The notes under the pieces were generated by a model. It searched no databases. It saw nothing but the letters and a program-made list of their open reading frames with translations, and was not told the DNA's origin. From assembly GCA_017469745.1 (NCBI GenBank), contig JAFUFS010000004.1, positions 80,395-144,394 of the forward strand: a DNA stretch of 64,000 nt. Reading direction: 5' to 3'. Positions 54,006 to 63,462 of the stretch are shown in pieces. Every line of letters begins with the position of its first letter. The stretch's first letter is position 1. The DNA comes from Bacteroidales bacterium (GTDB lineage: Bacteria; Bacteroidota; Bacteroidia; Bacteroidales; UBA932). Made by a program: the position numbers and the translations under genes.

Positions 54006-56390
54006 ATGCAAGTACTTAAATTCGGAGGTTCTTCCGTTGGATCCGCATCGGCTATCGGCCGGGCAGTTGAGATAGTTTTGAAGGCATTGGAGCAGGACAG
54101 GACCATTATGGTCTGTTCTGCCATCAAGGGATGCACTGACACCCTTATCGAGATAGGCCGCAGGGCGGCGGAAGGAGACGAATCATTCAGGGATCTTCTC
54201 TCCGAACTGAGGGAGCGCCATCACACCATCATCGAGGAGCTCCTGCCGAAAGTCTTCCAGGAGAAGGTGACTACTGTAGTGGACGGTTTGTTCGACCAGC
54301 TCAGCGACACTGTCCGGGGAATATATCTTCTCAGGGAGATCAGCCGGACCAGCCTGGATGCCGTCCAGAGCTACGGGGAACTGTTTTTGACGAAGATCGT
54401 CACGGCCAAGTTCTCTTCCCTGGGGGTCAGCTGCAAATGGCTTGACGCCAGGGAGATAGTCCGGACTTGTTCGGGGCAGGCCGACCAGGAGGCAACATAT
54501 TCCAACGTCAGGGAGGCGGTGGACAACCACACTTCCCTTTTCGTGATGCCCGGATTCATCGCTTCGGACGAGCACGGCAGGGTCAGCACCCTCGGCCGCG
54601 GAGGCTCCGATTACACGGCATCCCTTCTTGCGGTGGGCATCAAGGCCCGTCTGGTCGAAATCTGGACGGATGTGCCCGGCATCATGACGGCCGATCCCAA
54701 GGTAGTACCTTCAGCCCGGACGATCAGGAATATTTCCTACACCGCTGCCCAGGAACTCTCGCATTTCGGTGCCAAGGTAATATATCCCCCGACCATCCAG
54801 CCCGTTGTGGAAGAAGGCATTCCGATCTATGTCAAGAACACTTTCGACCCCGAAGATCCCGGTACCCTCGTTGAGAAGTATCCTCCCCAGAACAGGGAGG
54901 ATGTCACGGGAATATCCAATTCCGACAACATCGCACTTATTTCGCTGGAAGGCAGCGGAATGGTAGGCATCCCGGGCTTTTCCTCCCGTTTGTTCGATGC
55001 TCTCTCCAGGGAGGGGATCAACATAATCCTCATCACCCAGGCTTCTTCCGTCCACACGATGTGCATAGCCATTTCGACCAAGGATGCACAGAGGGCCAAG
55101 GAGGCAGCCGACAGGTGTTTCGCCTACGAAATCTCCCTCGGCAGGCTGAAGCCGCTTAAGATCGAGACCGGATTCTCCATCATCTGCCTGATCGGAAACG
55201 ATGTCATAGGGCACAGCGGGGCGACGGGAAGGATGCTGGCAGCCCTGGGCAAGAGGAGCATCCCCATCCGTGCAACCGCGCAGGGATCTTCCGAGAGGAA
55301 CATCACCGTCATAGTGCCTTCCGACAGGGTCCAGGAAGCCATCCGTGCCGTTCACAGGGAGTTCTTCGACAAGGCTTCCCTGCAGAGCGTCAACCTGTTC
55401 ATAGCCGGGTACGGAACCATCGGAAAGGCCCTTGTCCAGGTCATTTCCAAGAATGCCCCGGCCATTGCCGCCCGTACAGGAAAGAATGTCCGGATCTGCG
55501 GCCTGTCCAACAGCAGGACCTTTGTGATCGCCACTGAAGGAATAGACGCATCCAAGGCCGACGAACTCCTTGCCGCAGGCAGGAGTGCCAAGGGCAACGC
55601 CTATTTCGACGCCCTTCTGGAACTGAGCCTTGAAGGTTCGGTGTTCGTCGACTGCACCGCCAACCAGGAACTCGGTTTCCGTTATCCGGAACTATTCAGG
55701 GCCGGTTATCCGGTGGTAACCTGCAACAAGATTCCTTTCTCCAGTTCGTTCCAACAGTACAGTTCCCTTAAGGCACAGGCCCTGAAGGCAGGCGTGGATC
55801 TCCGCTATGAAACCACTGCAGGAGCTGCTCTTCCTATTCTTGAGACGATCGACAAGGTACTCAACTGCGGAGACAGGATCCTGAAGATAGAGGCTGTGAT
55901 CTCAGGTACACTCGGCTACATTTTCGACCGTTACGACGGCAGCCTTCCTTTTGAGGAGATAGTCGAGGAAGCCAGGCAGAAGGGTTACACCGAGCCCGAC
56001 CCAGCAATCGATCTCAGCGGAAGGGACGTGCTCAGGAAACTTCTGATCCTGTCCCGCCAGACTGGAATTCCTCTGGAAGAATCACAGGTCGAGATGGAAC
56101 CCGTCCCGGATGCCGAAGAGATTGTCCGCCGTCATGGCGAGGCTTCGGCAAAGGGCCTGAAGCTAAGATACATAGCTTCTCTCACGATAGACGAGGATTC
56201 GTCTTACAAGGCTACCTGCAGGCTTGAAACGGTGGGGCCTGACAGCCCTCTGTACTGGCTTCGCGGTACTGACAATGCAGCCGTCATCAAGACCGAAGAC
56301 TATCAGTCTCCGCTCCTGATCCAAGGTGCAGGTGCAGGCGCCCGCCAGACTGCCGGAGGCGTGCTCGGCGACATCCTGGCTTGTTCTTGA
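54006..56390 (+). CDS. thrA: Bifunctional aspartate kinase / homoserine dehydrogenase
   Basis: 794 residues: aspartate kinase (1 to about 290; MQVLKFGGSSVGSASAIGRA at the start), two ACT regulatory domains (about 300-455; GMVGIPGFSSRLFDALSREG), then homoserine dehydrogenase (about 460-794; NLFIAGYGTIGKALVQVISK, FVDCTANQELGFRYPELFRA, GTLGYIFDRYDGSLPFEEIV, AGAGARQTAGGVLGDIL). Catalyses steps 1 and 3 from aspartate to homoserine. The ACT domains allow feedback by threonine or another end product. In operon with metY and metX, the set commits aspartate to homocysteine. ThrA versus MetL cannot be told from sequence alone. Confidence 0.95.
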   Translation: MQVLKFGGSSVGSASAIGRAVEIVLKALEQDRTIMVCSAIKGCTDTLIEIGRRAAEGDESFRDLLSELRERHHTIIEELLPKVFQEKVTTVVDGLFDQLSDTVRGIYLLREISRTSLDAVQSYGELFLTKIVTAKFSSLGVSCKWLDAREIVRTCSGQADQEATYSNVREAVDNHTSLFVMPGFIASDEHGRVSTLGRGGSDYTASLLAVGIKARLVEIWTDVPGIMTADPKVVPSARTIRNISYTAAQELSHFGAKVIYPPTIQPVVEEGIPIYVKNTFDPEDPGTLVEKYPPQNREDVTGISNSDNIALISLEGSGMVGIPGFSSRLFDALSREGINIILITQASSVHTMCIAISTKDAQRAKEAADRCFAYEISLGRLKPLKIETGFSIICLIGNDVIGHSGATGRMLAALGKRSIPIRATAQGSSERNITVIVPSDRVQEAIRAVHREFFDKASLQSVNLFIAGYGTIGKALVQVISKNAPAIAARTGKNVRICGLSNSRTFVIATEGIDASKADELLAAGRSAKGNAYFDALLELSLEGSVFVDCTANQELGFRYPELFRAGYPVVTCNKIPFSSSFQQYSSLKAQALKAGVDLRYETTAGAALPILETIDKVLNCGDRILKIEAVISGTLGYIFDRYDGSLPFEEIVEEARQKGYTEPDPAIDLSGRDVLRKLLILSRQTGIPLEESQVEMEPVPDAEEIVRRHGEASAKGLKLRYIASLTIDEDSSYKATCRLETVGPDSPLYWLRGTDNAAVIKTEDYQSPLLIQGAGAGARQTAGGVLGDILACS

Positions 56391-56392
56391 CG

Positions 56393-57517
56393 CTATTCCT
56401 CGGTGAAAGAAAGGATGCTCGAGATCGCCTCGTCAGCATCGTCGGTGATCGAGAGAAGGAGACTCTTGTAGAATCCCTGCTCGAGAAGGTTCTCAAGCAG
56501 CGGAAAGACGGGGACTTCCTTTGAATAGTAATCCTTGCCCAGGAAGACCATGGGGCTGGGATAACCGAATGACTGGTAGTGGTTCTGTGCGGCATCCTGG
56601 AAGATTTCCTGGAGGGTGCCGGCCGAGCCTGGCGAGTAGATAATTCCACCCTTGGCAGCTGACAGCAGGATGTCCTCCCTGACGCTGTTCATGAAGTACT
56701 TGGCGATGTCCGTCGCAAAGGGCGTGGCCGGTTCATGGCCATAGAACCAGGTCGGGATGCCCAGGCTGCGGTATTTATCCTGGGGGTACTTCTTGCGGAC
56801 CTCGAAAGCTGTCTTGAGCCAGCCGGCATCCCTGAATGTGGGAGCAACCGAGATCATCTGGAGGGCGTCTTCGAATTCTTCCATCTTCCTTCCGGCCATC
56901 CAGGCTCCGAAATGGGTGGCTTCCATGGCTCCGGGACCTCCGCCGGATGCCATGATCTTGCCTTTTTCAGAGAGGATCTTGCTTATGTAGGCGACTTTGC
57001 GGAACGACTCGTCAGTCCTTTTCAGGGCATGCCCGCCCATGACGGCTACCACCTGACGCTCCTCGAACCTGCTCAGGAAATCAGCCATTGCGTCCCCGAT
57101 CGCATGGTCATGGAGGGAGCGGGCCAGGGTCTCCTTTATGTTCCCTGACTGTTTGCCCTGTTCCATGTATTCGGAGTAGACCCTTTGGTCGAAGCAGGAG
57201 GAGAAGGTGTCCTCATTGTCCGGATCGTAACCTGAGTAGAGGGAGTCTCCGGTGTATAGATGGCTTCTGAACACGTTGTAAGTCATTCCCATCCTCGGGA
57301 ACACCAGGCAGGAAGATCCGATCCCGTCCTCCATCTCGGCGGGTATCTCGCAGCCGAAGAAGCAGCAGTCCGTGAACCTGTGCTTTGCGGCTACATACTG
57401 GGGTGCCGAGTTGAAATCAATGTATTGGAAAACGTAGTGGTCGATTCGTCCGGTATCGTCCGGTGCTGGAAGGTTGTTGAGAGTCTTTATCTCCTTGTAG
57501 GAAGAATTGGAAGGCAT
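56393..57517 (-). CDS. LOG-family Rossmann-fold protein, long form
   Basis: 374 residues, about twice the classical LOG length. The N-terminal about 140 residues (YVFQYIDFNSAPQYVAAKHR, then TDCCFFGCEIPAEM) precede the LOG core: VVAVMGGHALKRTDESF, the nucleotide motif IMASGGGPGAMEATHFG, and GIIYSPGSAGTLQEIFQDAA (PGGxGTxxE type, with Ser-Ala in place of the usual Gly). LOG proteins release cytokinin bases or cleave nucleotide 5'-monophosphates at the N-glycosidic bond; they were formerly named lysine decarboxylases. Long-form members are mostly uncharacterised. No signal peptide, cytosolic. It ends 2 bases from the convergent thrA stop. Confidence 0.82.
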   Translation of the reverse strand: MPSNSSYKEIKTLNNLPAPDDTGRIDHYVFQYIDFNSAPQYVAAKHRFTDCCFFGCEIPAEMEDGIGSSCLVFPRMGMTYNVFRSHLYTGDSLYSGYDPDNEDTFSSCFDQRVYSEYMEQGKQSGNIKETLARSLHDHAIGDAMADFLSRFEERQVVAVMGGHALKRTDESFRKVAYISKILSEKGKIMASGGGPGAMEATHFGAWMAGRKMEEFEDALQMISVAPTFRDAGWLKTAFEVRKKYPQDKYRSLGIPTWFYGHEPATPFATDIAKYFMNSVREDILLSAAKGGIIYSPGSAGTLQEIFQDAAQNHYQSFGYPSPMVFLGKDYYSKEVPVFPLLENLLEQGFYKSLLLSITDDADEAISSILSFTEE

Positions 57518-57581
57518 GTTATCAGTTTTTGATTATATACAAACATACGCATTTTTATGGTGATAGTAAGCTGATTTTGCT

Positions 57582-57589
57582 TATTTTTG
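57582..57589 (+). promoter_or_regulatory. -7 element for the DUF1080/PHP-like lipoprotein gene
   Basis: TATTTTTG, full match; the predicted transcript start is near 57596, 17 bases before the ATG at 57613. This argues against a start at 57529. Confidence 0.45.
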
Positions 57590-57612
57590 TGAAACACAGC
57601 AGTTATTTCACG

Positions 57613-59550
57613 ATGTACAGAATGAACATTATCCAGGCGTCCGCACTGCGCCTTGCCGTAATCTTTATGGCGGCATTTGCCTTTATTTCATGTGGCATCA
57701 GTGACTTTTCCCTCGGCGAGGGCCAGACACGCCGTATCGGGAAGGCCGATTACGAGAATTTCGTCCTTCAGGGTGAATTCCTTGCGGAGGAAGGCTCCCA
57801 GGCAACCCTGGCTTTCCATGACGATGGTAATGGAAGTGGCTACCAGGTCCTTATCCATGGCGGCCCCATTGACGGAACCATCAAGACCGGTTCCCTTCTC
57901 CATGTAAGGAATCTCTACCGTGCCCTCGAGGATGAAGGCGAGTGGACTCCGCTTGAGATAGCCGTGCGTGGAAAGAACATCTCTGTAAAGGTCAAGGGAG
58001 AGGATGTGGTTTGCTACACCGAACCCGACCAGCCCTGGAGGCTTTCCCAGTACGAGAAGATGCGTCTCGGCCACGGAGCGATCAACGTCTCTGCCCAAAA
58101 GGGTACAGTCAGTTTCCGCGGCATGAAGATCGAGCGTCTTGGGGTTGATGCAAAGAATCCGTGCGACACCCGTCCGCCCATCTATGAGACTACCGACAGG
58201 GCGATCCAGCTCCAGCAGGAGGACTTCCCGGTCATCGACTGGCATGTCCACCTGAAGGGTGGTCTCACTGCGGAGATGGCCCATGCTATGAGCATGAACT
58301 ATGGCATCAACTACGGAGTGGCTCCCAATGCAGGCGCCGGCGGCGTGGGCAGGATGCTTTCCAACGACGAAGAGGTCTATGAATATTTTGACGAGGTCAA
58401 GGACCTTCCTTTCCTCCGCGGAGTCCAGGGCGAAGGCAGGAAATGGACCGCCGACTTCTCCTCCGAGGCTCTCGGTACCTTCGACTATCTCTTCACCGAC
58501 GCGATGACCATTGTCGACCACAAGGGCCGTATCTCAAGGATCTACCGCAATGAAGAGGTCCTGAAGGAAGGCCTGAACGACCAGCAGTACATGGACATGC
58601 TGGTTGACCAGACCGTCAAGATCCTCTCCAACGAGCCGGCCGACATCTTCGCCAACGCCTTCTTCCTCCCGGATTTCCTGAACGACCGCTTTGACCAGAT
58701 GTGGACTCCGGTCAGGGTCGCCAGGGTGCTCGACGTCATGCAGAAGTACGGAATAGCCCTGGAAATCAGCGCCCGTTACCTTATTCCCAATGAATATATC
58801 ATCCGTGAGGCAAAGCGTCGCGGGATCAAGTTCACATACGGAACCAACAATGTGGACGCCGATTTCGGCAGGCTGGAGTACAGCATCGACATGACCCGTA
58901 AGTACGGCCTTACCGTCGACGACATGTGGTTCCCTTCGATGAGCACCAGGGCTTCCCGTCCTACAGTCATCTACAACAAGTTCGGCGATTCCGGCAAGAC
59001 GGTCCTGTTCAACGGCAAGGATCTCACGGGCTGGGTTCCGGTGACTGAATCCGAGTCCGATGAGCCTGTCTTCAAGGTTGAGGATGGCTGTATCATAGTT
59101 TCCGGCAAGCCCAACGGCTACCTCAGGACAGCCCGCCAGTACGGTGACTATTCCTTGCACGTGGAATGGAAATGGATCGGAAAGGGAACGAACAGCGGTA
59201 TCTTCCAGAGAATCCAGGAAGGCGACAAGGTCTGGCCTACTGCTTACGAGTGCCAGCTCTGGGCGGGGAACGCCGGAGACATCGTCTCCCTGGGCCGAGC
59301 CAGGATTGCCGAGATCCCTTACGATCCTTCAGTCAAGTTTCCGATGAAGAAGAGGGTGCACCAGGGTGCTGCGATAGAACTTCCTGACGGAGAATGGAAC
59401 AGGGCTGAGATCATCTGCCGCGGCAACAAGATGATGGTCTACATCAACGGCAGCCTTGAAAATGAGGCCACCCTTTCATATTCACAGGGTTACATCGCCC
59501 TCCAGAGCGAAGGTGGCACCCTGGCATTCAGGAATGTCTATCTGGAATAA
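57613..59550 (+). CDS. Composite lipoprotein: DUF1080-like, PHP/amidohydrolase-like barrel, DUF1080
   Basis: 645 residues from the ATG at 57613 (57622 is an alternative). Lipobox AFISCG (Cys near 28) predicts lipid anchoring. Residues about 40-175 are a concanavalin-like DUF1080 sandwich (NFVLQGEFLAEEGSQATLAF, YQVLIHGGPIDGTIKTGSL). About 205-445 is a metal-dependent barrel (VIDWHVHLKGGLTAEMAHAM, GIALEISARY, TYGTNNVDADFGRL), with H-x-H and late Asp as in PHP or amidohydrolase domains. About 460-645 is a full DUF1080 domain (VLFNGKDLTGW, GKGTNSGIFQRIQEGDKVWP). DUF1080 proteins include 3-keto-disaccharide hydrolases/eliminases. The Gfo/Idh/MocA gene next door fits 3-keto-sugar chemistry. Function inferred. 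Confidence 0.78.
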   Translation: MYRMNIIQASALRLAVIFMAAFAFISCGISDFSLGEGQTRRIGKADYENFVLQGEFLAEEGSQATLAFHDDGNGSGYQVLIHGGPIDGTIKTGSLLHVRNLYRALEDEGEWTPLEIAVRGKNISVKVKGEDVVCYTEPDQPWRLSQYEKMRLGHGAINVSAQKGTVSFRGMKIERLGVDAKNPCDTRPPIYETTDRAIQLQQEDFPVIDWHVHLKGGLTAEMAHAMSMNYGINYGVAPNAGAGGVGRMLSNDEEVYEYFDEVKDLPFLRGVQGEGRKWTADFSSEALGTFDYLFTDAMTIVDHKGRISRIYRNEEVLKEGLNDQQYMDMLVDQTVKILSNEPADIFANAFFLPDFLNDRFDQMWTPVRVARVLDVMQKYGIALEISARYLIPNEYIIREAKRRGIKFTYGTNNVDADFGRLEYSIDMTRKYGLTVDDMWFPSMSTRASRPTVIYNKFGDSGKTVLFNGKDLTGWVPVTESESDEPVFKVEDGCIIVSGKPNGYLRTARQYGDYSLHVEWKWIGKGTNSGIFQRIQEGDKVWPTAYECQLWAGNAGDIVSLGRARIAEIPYDPSVKFPMKKRVHQGAAIELPDGEWNRAEIICRGNKMMVYINGSLENEATLSYSQGYIALQSEGGTLAFRNVYLE

Positions 59551-59556
59551 TATTCC

Positions 59557-60525
59557 TTAATCCATGGGATAGCGGACGCCCCATTCCTTGCGGAGGGAGT
59601 CCATGAGTTCCATGATGAAGAGGATTTCGCCGTGGGGCATCTGCGGCGGTTCGATGAGGCCTGCTGCGATAGCATCGCGGCAGGCTTCGAATTCATATTC
59701 ATACCCCGAGATGCAGTCGGGGACAGTGATTTCCTCCTTGAATATGCCTCCTATCGCGTACAGCCTTATACTGCGGGGATTGTTGACGTTGTCGATGACC
59801 ATGTAGCCGTCACTTCCGGACACTACCGCCGTGTTGTACCCAGCGCAACAGGCCGAGCTTTGGATGTTGGCCTGGATGCCGCCGGAAAGAACCATGCTTA
59901 TCGTCTCGGAAAGGTCGACACCGGTGTCCGAGAGGATGCATTGGGAGCTGATCCTTTCGATGGGGTTCGAGCAGACCATCCTGACGAAGTTGATTGCGTA
60001 GACTCCCAGATCCAGGAGGGCTCCTCCGCAGAGTTCGGGCTTCATGACCCTGTCCTTGTGCTCTATGCTGTAGGAGAGAGTCGCGCTGATCTGCCTTACT
60101 CTTCCTACCCTTCCGTAGGAAATAAGCCTGCGGATTATGTCTGCGGCAGGCTGGTAACGTGTCCACATCGCTTCTGCCACGAAGACTTTTTTCTCTTTTG
60201 AGAGGTCCAGGACTGCCTTTGCCTGGGCTGCATTGGCCATGAAGGCCTTTTCCACAAGGCAGGGCTTGCCCTTGCGGATCGCTTCCATGGTCACATCGAA
60301 ATGATGCGAATGAGGAGTCGCGATGTACATCAGATCCACATTGGGATCATCCAGAAGCTCTTCATAAGAACCGTAAGCCCTCGGAATTCCGAACTCCGAG
60401 GCGAAGTTATCTGCCTTTTCCTTGCTCCTGGAGGCTACTGCCAGGCAATCTATGCCCGCCGTCTGAGCGAGGGTCCTGGCTATCTTTCCGCCGATGTGTC
60501 CGGCTCCTATGATTCCTACGTTCAT
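59557..60525 (-). CDS. Gfo/Idh/MocA-family NAD(P)-dependent oxidoreductase
   Basis: 322 residues, cytosolic. N-terminal Rossmann domain with GIIGAGHIGGKIA (4-16) and the substrate-side motif VEKAFMANAAQAK (about 92; usual EKP is EKA). C-terminal alpha/beta domain with EAMWTRYQPA (about 118) and GGALLDLGVYAINF (about 170). EAMWTR and the length point to the dihydrodiol dehydrogenase/glucose-oxidoreductase branch. Oxidises a sugar or sugar derivative, often at C3. It is last in a minus-strand series (EEP, lipoprotein, DUF4153, this gene; gaps 26, 4 and 26 bases) and convergent with the DUF1080 composite. Confidence 0.9.
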   Translation of the reverse strand: MNVGIIGAGHIGGKIARTLAQTAGIDCLAVASRSKEKADNFASEFGIPRAYGSYEELLDDPNVDLMYIATPHSHHFDVTMEAIRKGKPCLVEKAFMANAAQAKAVLDLSKEKKVFVAEAMWTRYQPAADIIRRLISYGRVGRVRQISATLSYSIEHKDRVMKPELCGGALLDLGVYAINFVRMVCSNPIERISSQCILSDTGVDLSETISMVLSGGIQANIQSSACCAGYNTAVVSGSDGYMVIDNVNNPRSIRLYAIGGIFKEEITVPDCISGYEYEFEACRDAIAAGLIEPPQMPHGEILFIMELMDSLRKEWGVRYPMD

Positions 60526-60551
60526 GATCTATTGTCTTTATCTATTCCTGG

Positions 60552-61997
60552 TCAAGGTTTGCGGAAAAGCATGGAAGTGCCGGTGCTGAAACTTATGGCA
60601 TTCGAGCCACGACAGTCTTCGATGAGAGTGAACACTGCCATGTAACGGTCGTTGCTGTAGACCAGTTTGTCTTTCGGATCGCTTCCGTCGCTGTCCAGGC
60701 GACCGATGATGTCGCATTCCAGGAGCGGCTCCATCCTGCTTTCGTCCTTGTAGAATATGACTTTCCTGGAGTCTTCGTAGTAGTGATACTCATTTCTGGG
60801 GACGAGCAGTGAATAATCCTCCAGATCTATCGGTTCGAGGATGTCGCTGATCGACCAGGATTTTTCTTTGGTGTCGTCAGCGGTGATCACCTCATCTGTC
60901 ATTTCCTCAACCGGCCGGTTCCGTTGGCTGCGGACCTCGAAATCCTTCGCCCGTATGCCCGGAATGTATGTAAAGACAATCGCGGTGAGGGCCAGTATCA
61001 GCGTCATCAGTTGGAAGTTCCTTGTGCGTTCCCTTATGAGCATGGCCGTGAAGGCTGTCGCCAGGATAGCAAGCAGGAGAAGGTAGAAGCGAGGTTCTGT
61101 GAAGCCATATTCCCCGATGCGGCGGAGAACTCCGACCCAGAGGAGGGCAAGGGGCGGAATGGCGATCGCTGGGAAAGCCTTGTAGAACCACTCGAAATGC
61201 CTTTTAGTGAGCTGGAGACGGAGCAGATAGCAGATGAGGGCTATTGCCGTGAAGGTGAGCACCAGATAGGCAACTCCTCCGTCAGGCAGTTCCCAGCGGA
61301 AAAGGATCCTGGCGATATAGGCCCACAGGATCGCTGCATAGATGACAAGGGCCGGGGACAGGATGTAGTCTACGGCTATCTGCAGGAGTTTACTGTCTTT
61401 GGTGTCTGTTTGGGGACGGCTTACAGACCAGCAGCAGAACAGAGGGATCACGACCATGGCTATGAAGGCGTTGGGATAGGTGAACCATTCGTCCTTCAGG
61501 TCCAGGTCGAACAGGAAGCCGACCGAGGCTATGATGGCGGTTACGATGCCCATCAACAGGGCTCCGATCAAGAATCCCAGGGCTACCTTCAGTGCAGTGT
61601 TGAGGATGTTCCTGCCATATTCTTCGTTGACAAGGGGTTTCTCTCCTATAATCAGAAGGATGAGGGCAAGAATATACGCAATGCTGACATTCCATCCGGG
61701 ATCCTTGGTGCCCCAGACCATGAGGGGTATCCAGAGGAACCACGACAGGACGTACAGGGCCTTCATCACAACGCTTTTCCTGCTGAACTTATGGAGCGTG
61801 TAGAGCAGGACATAGTGTGGGAAGAACCAGATAAGGAGTCGGAACGGCTCAGTCTCTCCGGAGATGCCTCCGAGCTTTCCCCAGAAAGCGAAAAGCAGGA
61901 AATAGGTGAGCCCCAGAAGGGTTTCCAGTGGGTACTCCCGGACACTCCTTCCAAGGCCTCGGCCTATGTTCTTTATGCTTTCTGACAGGCCGGGCAT
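60552..61997 (-). CDS. DUF4153 polytopic membrane protein
   Basis: 481 residues with about 11-12 hydrophobic segments over residues 20-350, then a soluble C-terminal tail of about 110 residues. Family features: YILSPALVIYAAILWAYIAR (about 213), WELPDGGVAYLVLTFTAIAL (about 237) and VGVLRRIGEYGFTEPRFYLL (about 287). The C-terminal tail reads LEDYSLLVPRNEYHYYEDSR near 395 and probably lies on one side of the membrane. DUF4153 has no assigned biochemical function that I know. It follows the small lipoprotein gene with a 4-base gap, which suggests joint function. Confidence 0.8.
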   Translation of the reverse strand: MPGLSESIKNIGRGLGRSVREYPLETLLGLTYFLLFAFWGKLGGISGETEPFRLLIWFFPHYVLLYTLHKFSRKSVVMKALYVLSWFLWIPLMVWGTKDPGWNVSIAYILALILLIIGEKPLVNEEYGRNILNTALKVALGFLIGALLMGIVTAIIASVGFLFDLDLKDEWFTYPNAFIAMVVIPLFCCWSVSRPQTDTKDSKLLQIAVDYILSPALVIYAAILWAYIARILFRWELPDGGVAYLVLTFTAIALICYLLRLQLTKRHFEWFYKAFPAIAIPPLALLWVGVLRRIGEYGFTEPRFYLLLLAILATAFTAMLIRERTRNFQLMTLILALTAIVFTYIPGIRAKDFEVRSQRNRPVEEMTDEVITADDTKEKSWSISDILEPIDLEDYSLLVPRNEYHYYEDSRKVIFYKDESRMEPLLECDIIGRLDSDGSDPKDKLVYSNDRYMAVFTLIEDCRGSNAISFSTGTSMLFRKP

Positions 61998-62001
61998 TGA
62001 C

Positions 62002-62466
62002 TTATTCTGAGGTGGTGTTCGCCTTTATGTAGTCCAGGCACTGCTGCTTGGTGTCGTCGAAATCGTCCAGGAGGTAGCGTTCGCCGTCCTTTACAAATCT
62101 GACCACGTGGGCGCTGTTGTCCTGCAGGGTTATCTTTGCTATCAGGCTGTCGCCCTTCTGCTCGACAGACTTGACGGTAAATTCGGGAGCCCCATCCTGT
62201 CCCGAGACGAAATAGTACAGGAACTCTTCGTCCCCGATCATTCCGGAATCCTCGGGGATGGAATTGATGGCTCCGGAATATGCCTCATAGTAGCTCTTTG
62301 TGAGGTTCCCCTCGGCATCCTCCCTCAGCCCATGGTCCGGAATGTACTTGCACATCTCCAGAACCGTGGCCTTTAGTTCTTTTTCAGTCCGGTCGCCGCA
62401 GGACACGGCCGTAGACATTATCGCAGCAATCGCCGCCACAGACAGTGCTGTTCTTATGTTTCGCAT
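62002..62466 (-). CDS. Small lipoprotein (DUF3828-like)
   Basis: 154 residues. Signal peptide with lipobox TAVSCG (Cys near 23). The mature part starts with a helix (EKELKATVLEMCKYIPDHGL), then NLTKSYYEAYSGAINSIPE, and ends with strands (EFTVKSVEQKGDSLIAKITL) and FVKDGERYLLDDFDDTKQQC. The order helix, helix, beta-sheet with YLLDDF resembles DUF3828-type proteins and cystatin-like NTF2 folds; similarity is judged by eye. Lies between EEP and DUF4153 genes. Function unknown. Confidence 0.65.
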   Translation of the reverse strand: MRNIRTALSVAAIAAIMSTAVSCGDRTEKELKATVLEMCKYIPDHGLREDAEGNLTKSYYEAYSGAINSIPEDSGMIGDEEFLYYFVSGQDGAPEFTVKSVEQKGDSLIAKITLQDNSAHVVRFVKDGERYLLDDFDDTKQQCLDYIKANTTSE

Positions 62467-62492
62467 TTCGTGTAACGTTTCTGTCGTGAGAC

Positions 62493-63437
62493 TTATTTCT
62501 TCTTCAGCTGGATGATGACCTTGACGGGGAAGTGGTCGGAGGGAGTACGGGCCTGGTAGGCCTGGAAGGAGATTTCCTTCGGGAAGTTGCCGTTCGCGTA
62601 CTTTTCCGCCTCGGCGGTCATGGTGCGGTAGGTGTCGGTCAGGACTCCGTAGCGGATGACCCTTGTGCCAGGGGAGACAAAGACGTGGTCGATCCTGCTG
62701 GTGGTGAAGCTGTTGGGATCGAAGCCGTTGGCCGTTCCGTCAAGGGCGTAGCGAAGCTCGCAGACCTCGTAGCTGTCGTTCAGGATGCCACTTTCCACGA
62801 ACACTGAATAGATCTGGTTGGTCTGGTCCACATTGAAGTCCCCGGTCAGGATGACCGGCTTGCCGTTGCAGATCTCGCGGATCTTGCTGACCACCAGCTT
62901 TGCACTCTCCAGCCTGGCCTGAACCCCGATGTGGTCCATGTGCAGACTCATGTAATAGAACTCCTGCTTTGTCTGCTTGACCCTGAAGTGGCCCCATGTG
63001 CAGATCCTGTTGAGGGCTGCATCCCAACCTTTGCTCGGTACGTCCGGAGTCGGTGACAGCCAGAAGTCGCCATGATCCAGGAGATCGAACACTTGAGTCT
63101 TGTAGAAGATAGCGGAATGCTCACCAGCATGGATGCCGTCATCACGGCCCGCTCCAATATATTCATAACCAGGCAACAAGGCCTTCATCTGCTCGAGCTG
63201 ATTGTACTTGCCTTCCTGAGTGCCGAAGATCTCAAAGTCGTGGAAGAGGACCTGCTGGGCGATTATCGGACAGCGCTGGCCCCAACCGTTTCCCTTCAGG
63301 GAATCGCCCCTGTTCTCGTAGCGGATGTTGTAGGATCCGACCTGCATGGTGGTCACCCTGCGGGCGGTGCCGCAACCTGTCATGAAAGCCACGGAGAGAG
63401 CCATGGCGAGGATGATGGAATACTTTGACGACTTCAT
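62493..63437 (-). CDS. Endonuclease/exonuclease/phosphatase-family lipoprotein with intact active site
   Basis: 314 residues. Lipobox MTGCG (Cys near 22), so envelope-anchored. All EEP blocks are canonical: QVGSYNIRYENRGD (near 33), FEIFGTQEGKYNQL with the metal Glu (near 73), MSLHMDHIG with the catalytic His (near 168), LTGDFNVDQTNQ (near 198) and PSDHFPVKVII at the end. In Bacteroidota this secreted type is annotated broadly as nuclease/phosphatase; candidate substrates include extracellular DNA, phosphoinositides and phospho-sugars. It contrasts with the degenerate paralog at 3655-4491. First gene of a four-gene minus-strand series with a symmetric promoter region upstream. Confidence 0.88.
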   Translation of the reverse strand: MKSSKYSIILAMALSVAFMTGCGTARRVTTMQVGSYNIRYENRGDSLKGNGWGQRCPIIAQQVLFHDFEIFGTQEGKYNQLEQMKALLPGYEYIGAGRDDGIHAGEHSAIFYKTQVFDLLDHGDFWLSPTPDVPSKGWDAALNRICTWGHFRVKQTKQEFYYMSLHMDHIGVQARLESAKLVVSKIREICNGKPVILTGDFNVDQTNQIYSVFVESGILNDSYEVCELRYALDGTANGFDPNSFTTSRIDHVFVSPGTRVIRYGVLTDTYRTMTAEAEKYANGNFPKEISFQAYQARTPSDHFPVKVIIQLKKK

Positions 63438-63462
63438 GATGAATGAGGTTTTAAATAGGAAC

